Origin: DASRSS01 sp035656335
GTDB taxonomy: Bacteria; Actinomycetota; Actinomycetes; Mycobacteriales; Jatrophihabitantaceae
Assembly (NCBI GenBank): GCA_035656335.1
Contig: DASRSS010000101.1
Location: 1 to 13,390, forward strand
Length of the DNA stretch: 13,390 nucleotides
Reading direction: 5' to 3'
A program made the position numbers and the translations under genes. Under the pieces are notes generated by a model, which saw only the letters and a program-made list of their open reading frames with translations, did not search any database and had not been told where the DNA came from. Shown here piece after piece: positions 6,039 through 12,351 of the stretch (its first letter is position 1; each line of letters starts with the position of its first letter).

Positions 6039-7211
6039 GTGCTGGACGAAACCGCGGCGGCGCTCGACGCGTCGCCGCCGGCTCACGCGCCGAGACGCAG
6101 CTGGTCGCTGTACTCGCGCAACGCGATCTGCACGTACCTGATCGACGGGTACGCGCCGGCCGCGGTGCTGCTCGGTGTCGAGCGCGGGCTGTCGGACGCG
6201 ACGGTCGGGCTGTACAGCGCGGCGATGGGGCTGGGCATCCTGCTCGGCGGGCTGGTCGCGTCCCGGATCGGATCGCTGCTGCCGCGCGAGACCGAATCGT
6301 GGCTCGCGATCGCCGCGGCGTGCCTGGGCATCGGCGTCCTGACCGTCGGGCCGGACCTGCCGATCACCTTGCTGGGTATGGCGATCATGGGTGCGTCCGT
6401 GGCCGTCGCGCTGAGCAGCGTGCAGTCGCTGATCTCCGACCGCCACGGCCCGCGCGGGCTCAGCGAGGCGAGCGGGTTCGGCGAGCTGTTCGGCATGGTT
6501 GCGCCGTTCGTGGTCGCGCTAGGGGTGCTGATCGGGCTCAGCTGGCGGGGCGGGCTGCTCGTCGTGCCGGCGGCCGCGGCGCTCGCGTACCTCGCGGCGC
6601 GCAGGCGGAGGGCGCCCGCGGGCGGAACGACGACGGCGGAACCGGATGCGGCCGGCGAGCGGTTCAGCCGGCGCAGCTGGATCGCGTGGACCTGCGGAAC
6701 GCTGCTGGCCAGCGCCGAGTTCACGATCGTGCTGTGGCTGCCCGACCTGCTCAAGCTCAACGACGGCCTGCGTACGGCGGTCGGCACCGCGCTGGTGTCC
6801 GTGCTGCTCGCCGGCATGGCCGCCGGCCGGCTGCTCGCGGGACGGCTGCCGCTGCACGGAAACCTGGACCGCTTCCTGATCGCGGCCGTGCTGCTCGCCG
6901 GCGCCGGCTTCGTGCTGCTCTGGGCGACGTCGTTCGCGGCGGTGGCGGTGATCGGCGTCGTGATCATGGGGATCGCGATGTCCGTGCACTACCCGATCGC
7001 GCTCGCCCGCCTGATCACGTCCGCCCCGGGCGCGACGCATCTGGCCTCGGCGCGCTCCGCGTCCGGGCAGGGGCTGGCGATGCTCACCTGCCCGCCGCTG
7101 CTCGGCCTGCTCAGCGACGCGTGTGGGTTGCGCTGGGCCACGCTGGTGTTCCCCGCCATCCTCGTCGGTGCCCTGGCAGCGATCCACTTCGCGCCGGTCG
7201 ACCGGCACTGA
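6039..7211 (+). CDS. MFS transporter
   Basis: Membrane transporter of the major facilitator superfamily, 390 aa from a GTG that directly abuts the ATPase stop; an AAGG lies 8 nt upstream. Hydrophobic segments are arranged as two halves separated by a hydrophilic charged loop (about 187-212, starting RRRRAPAGG). The N-terminal half includes YSAAMGLGILLGGLVASRIGS (59-79), a diverged form of the loop 2-3 motif A (GxLxDRxG) that lacks the usual Asp-Arg pair. An early charged-residue motif (DGYAPAAV, 36-43) sits at the first membrane segment. The protein ends at FAPVDRH. Direction and substrate cannot be predicted. Its place at the end of an importer operon suggests a related solute, either an alternative uptake route or efflux of a product; that is inference. 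No sign of frameshift. Confidence 0.88.
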   Translation: MLDETAAALDASPPAHAPRRSWSLYSRNAICTYLIDGYAPAAVLLGVERGLSDATVGLYSAAMGLGILLGGLVASRIGSLLPRETESWLAIAAACLGIGVLTVGPDLPITLLGMAIMGASVAVALSSVQSLISDRHGPRGLSEASGFGELFGMVAPFVVALGVLIGLSWRGGLLVVPAAAALAYLAARRRRAPAGGTTTAEPDAAGERFSRRSWIAWTCGTLLASAEFTIVLWLPDLLKLNDGLRTAVGTALVSVLLAGMAAGRLLAGRLPLHGNLDRFLIAAVLLAGAGFVLLWATSFAAVAVIGVVIMGIAMSVHYPIALARLITSAPGATHLASARSASGQGLAMLTCPPLLGLLSDACGLRWATLVFPAILVGALAAIHFAPVDRH

Positions 7212-7240
7212 CGCAGCTGCCGGATGTCGGCGGCCGTGCG

Positions 7241-7246
7241 TACGAT
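7241..7246 (+). promoter_or_regulatory. Probable -10 element (TACGAT) of a leaderless ECF sigma factor transcript
   Basis: TACGAT fits the actinobacterial TANNNT consensus and ends 6 nt before the ATG at 7253, so transcription would start on the A of the start codon. No SD sequence is present, consistent with leaderless translation. No -35 is obvious. The same hexamer occurs at 11779-11784 ahead of the small lipoprotein gene. Confidence 0.5.
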
Positions 7247-7252
7247 CGCCGA

Positions 7253-8242
7253 ATGGTGATGGAGGCTTCGCTGGCCACCGAGCCGGAGACGTATCGGCGC
7301 GAGCTGACCGGCTACTGCTACCGGATGCTGGGATCCGCGTTCGACGCCGAGGACGCGGTGCAGGAGACCATGGTCCGCGCCTGGCGCAAGAGCGAGCAGT
7401 TCGAGGGCCGGGCCAGCCTGCGCTCCTGGCTCTACCGCATCGCCACGAACGTCTGCCTCGACATGCTGCGCGGACGGTCCCGGCGGGCCGCGCCGATCGA
7501 ACTGGGCCCGGCGATGCCACCGGTCGAGTCGTCGCTGACCGGCATGCTGCCCGAGGGATCGTGGATCTCGCCCATCGCGGACGAGCGGGTGCTGCCTGCC
7601 GAAGCCGATCCGGCCGAGCTCGCCGAGTTGCGCGAGAGCGTCCGGCTCGCGTTCGTGGCCGCGCTGCAGCACCTGCCGCCGCGGCAGCGGGCGGTGCTGA
7701 TCCTGTGCGAGGTGCTGCGCTGGCAGGCGAGTGAGGTCGCCGACCTGCTCGACACGTCCGTCGCCGCCGTGAACAGCGCCCTGCAGCGCGCGCGATCCGC
7801 GCTGGCCGCGGCGCCGACCGACCGGCCCGCCCTGGACCAGGACAGCACCGCCCTGCTCGCCCGCTACGTCGACGCGTTCGAGCGTTATGACATCGACGAG
7901 TTCGTCACGCTGCTGCACGAGGACGCGATCCAGTCGATGCCGCCGTTCGCGATGTGGCTGCGCGGGGCCGCCGACATCCGTACCTGGATGCTCGGGCCGG
8001 GCTCGGGTTGCCGCGGGTCGCGGCTGCTCACGGTCGCCGTGAACGGCTCGCCGGCCGTCGCGCAGTACCGCGCCGGCACGCACCCGCAGGCCGCAGAGCC
8101 CACCGACGGGCACGTGCCGTGGGGGATCCACGTGCTGGACGTTGTCGACGGGCGCGTCGCCGAGATCCACAGCTTCCTCGACATGGCCGGGCCGCCCGGC
8201 GAACTGTTCGCGCAGTTCGGGCTGCCGGCGCGCCTGGACTAG
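7253..8242 (+). CDS. ECF sigma factor with C-terminal SnoaL-like domain (SigG/TIGR02960-like)
   Basis: RNA polymerase sigma-70 family factor, 329 aa, much longer than a minimal ECF sigma (about 180 aa). Sigma region 2 covers about 14-80 (YRRELTGYCYRMLGSAFDAEDAVQE, RSWLYRIATNVCLDMLRG). Region 4 covers about 128-185 (LPPRQRAVLILCEVL, ASEVADLLDTSVAAVNSALQRARS). Residues 200-320 form a SnoaL/NTF2-like domain (LLARYVDAFERYDIDEFVTLLHEDAIQSMP, then EIHSFLD). This layout matches SigG-type factors of mycobacteria and streptomycetes, where the extra domain is thought to regulate the sigma activity in place of an anti-sigma factor. No anti-sigma gene is adjacent. Starts at 7253 or the in-frame ATG at 7259; the promoter position favours 7253. 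It is convergent with the VOC gene, 7 bp between stops. Confidence 0.9.
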   Translation: MVMEASLATEPETYRRELTGYCYRMLGSAFDAEDAVQETMVRAWRKSEQFEGRASLRSWLYRIATNVCLDMLRGRSRRAAPIELGPAMPPVESSLTGMLPEGSWISPIADERVLPAEADPAELAELRESVRLAFVAALQHLPPRQRAVLILCEVLRWQASEVADLLDTSVAAVNSALQRARSALAAAPTDRPALDQDSTALLARYVDAFERYDIDEFVTLLHEDAIQSMPPFAMWLRGAADIRTWMLGPGSGCRGSRLLTVAVNGSPAVAQYRAGTHPQAAEPTDGHVPWGIHVLDVVDGRVAEIHSFLDMAGPPGELFAQFGLPARLD

Positions 8243-8249
8243 CCGCGGG

Positions 8250-9056
8250 TCAGCGCTGCGCCGCCGTCCTGCCGACCAACTTGAACAGCGTGCCCATCGG
8301 GTCGGCGACCGTCGCCACCCGGCCGTACGGCGTGTCCTCGGCGGGCGTCACCACGGATCCGCCCAGTTCGACCGCCCGGGCCAGCAGCCCGTCCCCGTCG
8401 CCGGCGCCGAAGTACACCGACCACATCGCGGGAGCGTCGGGTGGCAGGAACGCGGCCGCGTCCAGAATGCCGCCGTAGGCGTCGTCGGCCGGACCGAGCG
8501 TGCTGTACCGGAACTCCGGGGTGTCGCCGATGGAGTGCACGTCCCAGCCGAAGACGTCGCGGTAGAACGCGACCACCTGGTCGTAGTTGCGCGTGTGCAG
8601 TTCCGCCCAGGCCGGCATGCCCATTCCCTCGCGCACGCCGCCGAACCCGGCGAACGTGTTCACCTGCCACAGCCCGATGCGGGCGCCGCCCGGATCGTCG
8701 ATCACCGCGGATGCGCCGAGGTCGGCGATGTCGACGGCGGGCTGGCGCACGTGCGCGCCCGCGCTCACCGCGGACTCGAGCGCCTTGTGCGCGTCGTCGA
8801 CCTGCAGGTAGATGCCCCACTGGTCCATCACGTCGACGTCCGGCTGGCCGGGCATCGCGCCGGCGACCGGTTGCCCCTCGCGGAAGAACATGAAGTAGCC
8901 GCCGAACTCCGCGGACGCCTCACCGGCCGTCCAGCCGAACAGGTCGCAGTAGAACTCGCGGGCGCGATCGGCGTCGGAGGTCAGCAGGTCGATCCAGCAC
9001 GGGGCGCCGGTTGGGGGACGACCCGTTTGGGGAGCAATCTCGGGCGAGGTGGTCAT
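8250..9056 (-). CDS. VOC-superfamily (glyoxalase/bleomycin resistance-like) protein, two domains
   Basis: Cytoplasmic protein, 268 aa, with two tandem vicinal-oxygen-chelate modules. Module 1 is about residues 18-133, opening with PCWIDLLTSDADRAREFYCDLFGW. Module 2 is about 147-262, opening with AWAELHTRNYDQVVAFYRDVFGW. Each ends in the typical DPGGARIGLWQ / DPMGTLFKLV strand. The layout resembles Cfp30B of mycobacteria, a protein without a settled substrate. Only some positions expected for metal ligands carry His or Glu, so catalysis as a glyoxalase is not assured. The ATG at 9056 overlaps the stop of the reductase gene (ATGA); a longer open frame up to 9419 lies inside that gene and was rejected. 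Last gene of the three-gene operon. Confidence 0.9.
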   Translation of the reverse strand: MTTSPEIAPQTGRPPTGAPCWIDLLTSDADRAREFYCDLFGWTAGEASAEFGGYFMFFREGQPVAGAMPGQPDVDVMDQWGIYLQVDDAHKALESAVSAGAHVRQPAVDIADLGASAVIDDPGGARIGLWQVNTFAGFGGVREGMGMPAWAELHTRNYDQVVAFYRDVFGWDVHSIGDTPEFRYSTLGPADDAYGGILDAAAFLPPDAPAMWSVYFGAGDGDGLLARAVELGGSVVTPAEDTPYGRVATVADPMGTLFKLVGRTAAQR

Positions 9057-9616
9057 GACGTCTCCATTCGATAGGTCAGCAGGATCGCTCCGCTGTCGTA
9101 GCGGACGAGGTCGGTCAGCGTGAGGTCGAGGCGGCTGCGGTCCTCGGGGAAGATGCGCAGGCCGCCGCCGATCGTGACCGGATAGACGATCAGCCGCAGC
9201 TCGTCGACCAGCCGCTCGGCAAGCAGGGTCCGCACGAGCGTCGCGCTCCCGGCGACCAAGATCGGGCCGCCGTCGCCGTCCTTCAGCTTGGTCACCTCTT
9301 CGACGACGTCGCCGCGCAGTGGTGTCGAGTTCCACGTCAGTTCGGGCAGCGTCGAGGTCACGACGTGCTTGGGCATCGCGTTCATCTTGCCGGCGAACGC
9401 GCCGTCGCGCGGGGCCCACGCGGCGGCGAAGCTCTCGTACGTGATGCGGCCGAGCAGCAACGACTCGGCCTCCATCGTCTCGTTCAGCTTGAACAGGTAC
9501 AGATCGTCCGTGCCGTAGGCCATCGTCCAGCCGGCGTGCGGATGTGTCTGTTCACCGCCGGGCGCCTCGACCACGCCGTCCAGCGACATGAACTCGGAAA
9601 CGATCAGCGAGCGCAT
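9053..9616 (-). CDS. RibD C-terminal / dihydrofolate reductase-like family protein
   Basis: NAD(P)H-binding reductase-fold protein, 187 aa, of the stand-alone RibD_C group. Family landmarks are visible: the first strand with SLDGVVEAPGG (11-21), LLLGRITYESFAAAW (53-67), the cofactor-loop segment GPILVAGSATLVRTLLAERLVDEL (117-140), and RLIVYPVTIGGGLRIFP (141-157). These small proteins are common in actinomycetes and most have no assigned substrate; they are not the housekeeping DHFR or riboflavin enzyme. The ATG at 9616 shares one base with the stop of the upstream gene (TGATG), and its stop overlaps the VOC gene start, so the middle gene of a coupled operon. Confidence 0.9.
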   Translation of the reverse strand: MRSLIVSEFMSLDGVVEAPGGEQTHPHAGWTMAYGTDDLYLFKLNETMEAESLLLGRITYESFAAAWAPRDGAFAGKMNAMPKHVVTSTLPELTWNSTPLRGDVVEEVTKLKDGDGGPILVAGSATLVRTLLAERLVDELRLIVYPVTIGGGLRIFPEDRSRLDLTLTDLVRYDSGAILLTYRMETS

Positions 9617-10206
9617 CAGGTAGTCCTCTCCAGACTCCAGTTCGGATCGCGTCCGGTCAGCCCGAGCACGCGATGCAGCAGCGGCGCGTCGTCGGGGACG
9701 GGGACGGGCGGGCCGAACAGGCCGGGCGATCCGTTCGGGTTCCGCGCGGCGGCGGCGGCGAGGAACACGTGCAGCGGAACCAGCAGACCGTCGTCGATCT
9801 CGAGCCGCTGCCCGCTCGCGACCGCGACGTCCCAGCCGTGCACGACCACCTCGTCGAGCGCGAACAGGCCGGCGACCTCACCGGGCAGGTCGATCCCGCC
9901 GGCCTGCGTCATGCCGGACCACGCGTGCTCGTCCCGCCAGGCGGACGCGAGGTCGGCCAGCCGTTCCGGGATCCGCGTGCGCCAGACCGGGGTCAGATGC
10001 GCGGCGTCGACGACCGGCGGCTTGCTGCCGCCGGGCGGGACCTGCTTGCGTGCCGCGAGCGCGAACCCGGTCGCGAATCCCTCGACGTGATCGAGCATCG
10101 CGCCGAGCGAAGTGCCGGGGCAGGGCGTCGGGTCGTTCAGCTGCTCGTCGCCGATGGCGGCGAGCGCCCGGGTCAGCGCGCTCGTAGCCGGCTCCAGATC
10201 GATCAT
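9616..10206 (-). CDS. TIGR03086-family DinB-like metal-binding protein
   Basis: Four-helix-bundle protein, 196 aa, of the DinB / mycothiol-dependent maleylpyruvate isomerase N-terminal superfamily. The three metal ligands expected for this fold are in place: His40 in MLDHVEGFA, and Glu119 and His123 in the ExxxH motif DEVVVHGWDVA. Early segments PTPCPGTSLGAMLDH and the closing FGPPVPVPDDAPLLHRVLGLTGRDPNW are typical of TIGR03086 proteins. Some relatives use mycothiol as cofactor; whether this one does cannot be seen. The ATG at 10206 has a GGAG 5 nt upstream and an inverted repeat at 10224-10243. First gene of the operon with the reductase and VOC genes. Confidence 0.88.
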   Translation of the reverse strand: MIDLEPATSALTRALAAIGDEQLNDPTPCPGTSLGAMLDHVEGFATGFALAARKQVPPGGSKPPVVDAAHLTPVWRTRIPERLADLASAWRDEHAWSGMTQAGGIDLPGEVAGLFALDEVVVHGWDVAVASGQRLEIDDGLLVPLHVFLAAAAARNPNGSPGLFGPPVPVPDDAPLLHRVLGLTGRDPNWSLERTT

Positions 10207-10223
10207 GATTGCTCCGCATCGGT

Positions 10224-10243
10224 GTCGTCAGAGTGGTGACGAC
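10224..10243. promoter_or_regulatory. Inverted repeat, probable operator ahead of the TIGR03086-reductase-VOC operon
   Basis: Perfect 7-bp arms GTCGTCA and TGACGAC flank a 6-nt centre (GAGTGG). The dyad can be extended by a G-T wobble and one more G-C pair on the outside. It lies 18-37 nt upstream of the ATG at 10206, in the 71-bp gap after the MoaD-like gene. No T-run follows on the minus strand, so an intrinsic terminator is unlikely. Position and symmetry suit a dimeric repressor overlapping the promoter. No regulator gene of the kind that usually binds such a site (TetR, MarR, ArsR) is adjacent. Confidence 0.5.
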
Positions 10244-10277
10244 GCAGGGCCGGCGAACTCATCGCTGCCGGAAGGAT

Positions 10278-10574
10278 TCACCCGCCGGCCATCGCGCCGA
10301 TGACCAGCAACGGCTCGCGCCCAGCCGCGACCGGTTCGGGCAGCGGCGCGTCCGGCGACTCGTGCGACAGATCCTCCTCGCACGCGTAGAAGCGGACGAA
10401 CGGACGGCGCACTCCGGTACGCGGGTCGCGGATCGTGCCGCGCAGGGCTGGGTAGCGCAGCTCGAGCGCGTCCAGCACCGCGCGCTGCGTCGCCTCCGCG
10501 TCCACCTGCACCTCCCGCTCGCAGCGGGCGAGCTGGCGCAGGTGCGCCGGCAGCTGCACGCGGATTTCGCTCAT
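10278..10574 (-). CDS. MoaD/ThiS-family ubiquitin-fold protein with C-terminal Gly-Gly
   Basis: Small beta-grasp protein, 98 aa. The pattern fits sulfur carriers of the MoaD/ThiS family: a first strand IRVQLPAHLRQLA, helix 30-39 (QRAVLDALELRYPALRG), a strand FVRFYACEEDL (59-69), and a final hydrophobic strand leading to the terminal LLVIGAMAGG. The protein ends exactly at the Gly-Gly (residues 97-98), as needed for C-terminal adenylation and thiocarboxylate or conjugate formation by an E1-like enzyme. No E1 (MoeB/ThiF-like), MoaE, ThiG or JAB-type protease gene is present in the window. Its ATG overlaps the stop of the Asp-box gene (ATGA), so the two are co-translated. A role in molybdopterin or thiamine synthesis is not supported by the neighbours. 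Family call is good, role unknown. Confidence 0.85.
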   Translation of the reverse strand: MSEIRVQLPAHLRQLARCEREVQVDAEATQRAVLDALELRYPALRGTIRDPRTGVRRPFVRFYACEEDLSHESPDAPLPEPVAAGREPLLVIGAMAGG

Positions 10575-11686
10575 GGCAGCGTCTGTACCTCGACGGACAG
10601 CACGGCCGGCAGGTCGCGCACGATGGCCGTCCAGTTGTCGCCGCCGTCGGCCGAGCCGTAGACCTGCCCGCCGGTGGTGCCGAAGTACACGCCGCACTCG
10701 GGCAGCGCGTCGAGCGCCATCGCGTCGCGCAGCACGTTGACGTAGCAGTTCTCCTGGGGCAGCCCGGACGTCAGCGGCTCCCACTCGTCGCCACCGGTGC
10801 GGCTGCGGTACACGCGCAGCTTGCCCTCCGGCGGGAAGTGGTGCGAGTCGCTGGTGATCGGAACGACGTAGATCGTCTCCGGCTCGTGGGCGTGCACGCC
10901 GATCGGGAAGCCGAAGTCGGTGGGCAGGTTGCCACTCACCTCGCGCCAGCTGTCCGCGCCGTCGTCGGTGCGCATGACGTCCCAGTGCTTCTGCATGAAT
11001 AGCGTCTGCGGACGCGACGGGTGCATCGCCAGGTTGTGCACGCAGTGCCCGACTTCGGCGGCCGCGGACGGGATCTCGCCGGAGAGCAGGCCCTTGTTCA
11101 CCGGCTGCCAGTTCTTGCCACCGTCCTGCGTGCGGAACACGCCGGCCGCGGAGATCGCCACATAGATGCGGTCCTCGTCGGCGGGGTCGACCAGGATCGT
11201 GTGCAGGCACATGCCGCCCGCGCCCGGTTGCCACTTCGGTCCGTTGCCCTGCTCGCGCAGGCCGGGCAGCTCCGTCCACGTCTGGCCGGCGTCGGTCGTC
11301 TTGAACAGCGCGGCGTCCTGCACGCCGGCGAGCACGGTGTCGGGATCGCTCGTCGACGGCGCCAGGTGCCACACGCGGGTGAACTCCCAGGGGCGCAGGC
11401 TGCCGTCGTACCACTGGTGGGTGCCCGGATCGCCGATGTACTGGAAGTCGTTGCCGACCGGGTCCCAGGTGCGCCCGCCGTCGTCCGAGCGCTGGATCAC
11501 CTGGCCGAACCAGCCGCCGGACGGCGCGGCGTAGAGCCGGTCGGGATCGGCGGGCGAGCCGTTCAGGTGGTACACCTCCCAGCCGGGGAAGTGCGGTCCG
11601 TCTACCTGCCAGTCCCGCCGGGCCTCGTCCGAGGTGAGGACGAAGGCACCCTTGCGGGTGCCCACCAGAACTCGTACACCGCTCAT
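10571..11686 (-). CDS. Cytoplasmic Asp-box (BNR/YVTN-like) beta-propeller protein
   Basis: Probable beta-propeller, 371 aa. Six Asp-box (SxDxGxTW-type) repeats are seen: SDDGGRTW (67-74), TDAGQTW (131-137), TQDGGKNW (186-193), TDDGADSW (240-247), a weaker RTGGDEW (296-302), and SADGGDNW (345-352). There is no signal peptide or membrane segment; the chain starts MSGVRVLVGTRKGAFVL, so a cytoplasmic location is expected. The Arg triad and FRIP motif of true sialidases are absent, therefore names such as exo-alpha-sialidase would be misleading. The start is set by GGAGG 5 nt before the ATG at 11686. The gene is coupled by ATGA to the MoaD-like gene, implying a joint function. I do not know that function. 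Confidence 0.87.
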   Translation of the reverse strand: MSGVRVLVGTRKGAFVLTSDEARRDWQVDGPHFPGWEVYHLNGSPADPDRLYAAPSGGWFGQVIQRSDDGGRTWDPVGNDFQYIGDPGTHQWYDGSLRPWEFTRVWHLAPSTSDPDTVLAGVQDAALFKTTDAGQTWTELPGLREQGNGPKWQPGAGGMCLHTILVDPADEDRIYVAISAAGVFRTQDGGKNWQPVNKGLLSGEIPSAAAEVGHCVHNLAMHPSRPQTLFMQKHWDVMRTDDGADSWREVSGNLPTDFGFPIGVHAHEPETIYVVPITSDSHHFPPEGKLRVYRSRTGGDEWEPLTSGLPQENCYVNVLRDAMALDALPECGVYFGTTGGQVYGSADGGDNWTAIVRDLPAVLSVEVQTLP

Positions 11687-11691
11687 CTTCG

Positions 11692-11696
11692 CCTCC
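11692..11696 (-). promoter_or_regulatory. Ribosome binding site of the Asp-box protein gene
   Basis: Reads GGAGG on the minus strand, 5 nt before the ATG at 11686, and supports that start. Confidence 0.65.
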
Positions 11697-11715
11697 GGGC
11701 CTAGCGCTTCTCGCA

Positions 11716-11728
11716 GGTACGACGTACC
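11716..11728. promoter_or_regulatory. Short inverted repeat upstream of the Asp-box gene
   Basis: GGTAC-GAC-GTACC, 5-bp perfect arms around 3 nt, sits 30-42 nt upstream of the Asp-box start in the 154-bp divergent gap. It could be an operator or chance; arms are short and no assigned regulator is next to it. Confidence 0.3.
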
Positions 11729-11765
11729 CGGAGCCTAGAACTCATCGGCGCCGCTGAGAACCGTC

Positions 11766-11784
11766 CGGGATGTCCCGATACGAT
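11766..11784 (+). promoter_or_regulatory. Promoter of the small lipoprotein gene with overlapping dyad
   Basis: TACGAT (11779-11784) is a good actinobacterial -10 hexamer. Transcription would begin near 11791, giving a leader of about 50 nt before the GTG at 11841. A dyad CGGGA-TG-TCCCG (11766-11777) ends one base before the hexamer, in the place of the -35/-10 spacer, where a bound repressor would block polymerase. No clear -35 is visible. Confidence 0.4.
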
Positions 11785-11828
11785 GTTGCGACTCGCCCTG
11801 CCGCGGGCGTGTTCCGAGGCCGACAAGC

Positions 11829-11835
11829 AGGGGAG
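11829..11835 (+). promoter_or_regulatory. Ribosome binding site of the small lipoprotein gene
   Basis: AGGGGAG lies 5 nt before the GTG at 11841 and supports that start codon over any later one. Confidence 0.65.
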
Positions 11836-11840
11836 CCGAC

Positions 11841-12344
11841 GTGCGGATCAGACACGCTGCGACCGCGGCGGCCCTGGTCGGTGTTCTCGCGCTGCTGCTC
11901 GGCGGCTGCACCAGCAGCGGGAACAAGTTCATCCCGCCGACGAACGCGCCGACCTCGTCCAGCTCGACCGCGCACCGCACGGCGTCCTCGACGAACGCGT
12001 CGCGCGCGGCCGCAGCCCGCAAGCACCGCAAGTTGTGCACCGGGCTGGCCGGGGCGAAGACCAAGTTCGCGGCCGCCGAGCGCTCCTACTACTCCAACAC
12101 GGCGAAGCAGAACCAGGCCGCCGTGCAGGCCATCGCCCGCGAGCTGCAGGGTGTCGAGCACCTGGCACCGCGCGGGCTGAGGTCGCCGATGCACGACATG
12201 ATTGCCGGGTTCCACACGTTCGCGAATGCGCTGGCCCACCCGACCGCGCAGAGCCGCACCCAGCTCGCCTCGCTCGCGCAGCGGTTGGCGGCGGACGGCA
12301 AGCAGATCTCCGACTACGTGACGGCGAACTGCCCGGCGAGCTGA
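11841..12344 (+). CDS. Small secreted lipoprotein of unknown function
   Basis: Predicted lipoprotein, 167 aa from GTG. Signal peptide: basic RIRH, hydrophobic core (7-20), lipobox LGGC with Cys23. A Ser/Thr/Ala-rich linker (24-58) leads to a helical, Ala/Gln-rich domain (59-160), for example KLCTGLAGAKTKFAAAE (64-80) and AVQAIARELQGVEHLAP (94-110). Cys66 and Cys164 sit at the two ends of this domain and could form a disulfide that closes a helical bundle. I do not recognise a family. It is divergent from the Asp-box gene and convergent with the LacI gene, with only 7 bp between the stops. The anchoring is well supported, the function is not. Confidence 0.82.
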   Translation: MRIRHAATAAALVGVLALLLGGCTSSGNKFIPPTNAPTSSSSTAHRTASSTNASRAAAARKHRKLCTGLAGAKTKFAAAERSYYSNTAKQNQAAVQAIARELQGVEHLAPRGLRSPMHDMIAGFHTFANALAHPTAQSRTQLASLAQRLAADGKQISDYVTANCPAS

Positions 12345-12351
12345 GCGGGTC

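Noticed and set aside
6299..7252. Extension of the sigma factor frame back through the MFS gene
   Set aside because: It is a shadow of the MFS gene; the sigma homology starts at 7253 and a -10 element lies just in front.
8240..8252. Bidirectional terminator between the convergent sigma and VOC genes
   Set aside because: Only 7 bp separate the stops and no stem-loop is seen; the same is true at 12345-12351.
8239..9419. Overlapping minus-strand open frames around the VOC gene, including an N-terminal extension reaching 9419
   Set aside because: The extension lies inside the reductase gene and encodes low-complexity Arg/Asp-rich sequence; the ATGA start at 9056 begins the conserved protein.
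10224..10243. Intrinsic terminator for the MoaD-like gene
   Set aside because: The stem is stable but no T-run follows on the minus strand; an operator is the better reading.
10571..11686. Naming the Asp-box protein a sialidase or glycosyl hydrolase
   Set aside because: Asp-boxes are structural; no signal peptide, no FRIP motif and no Arg triad are seen.
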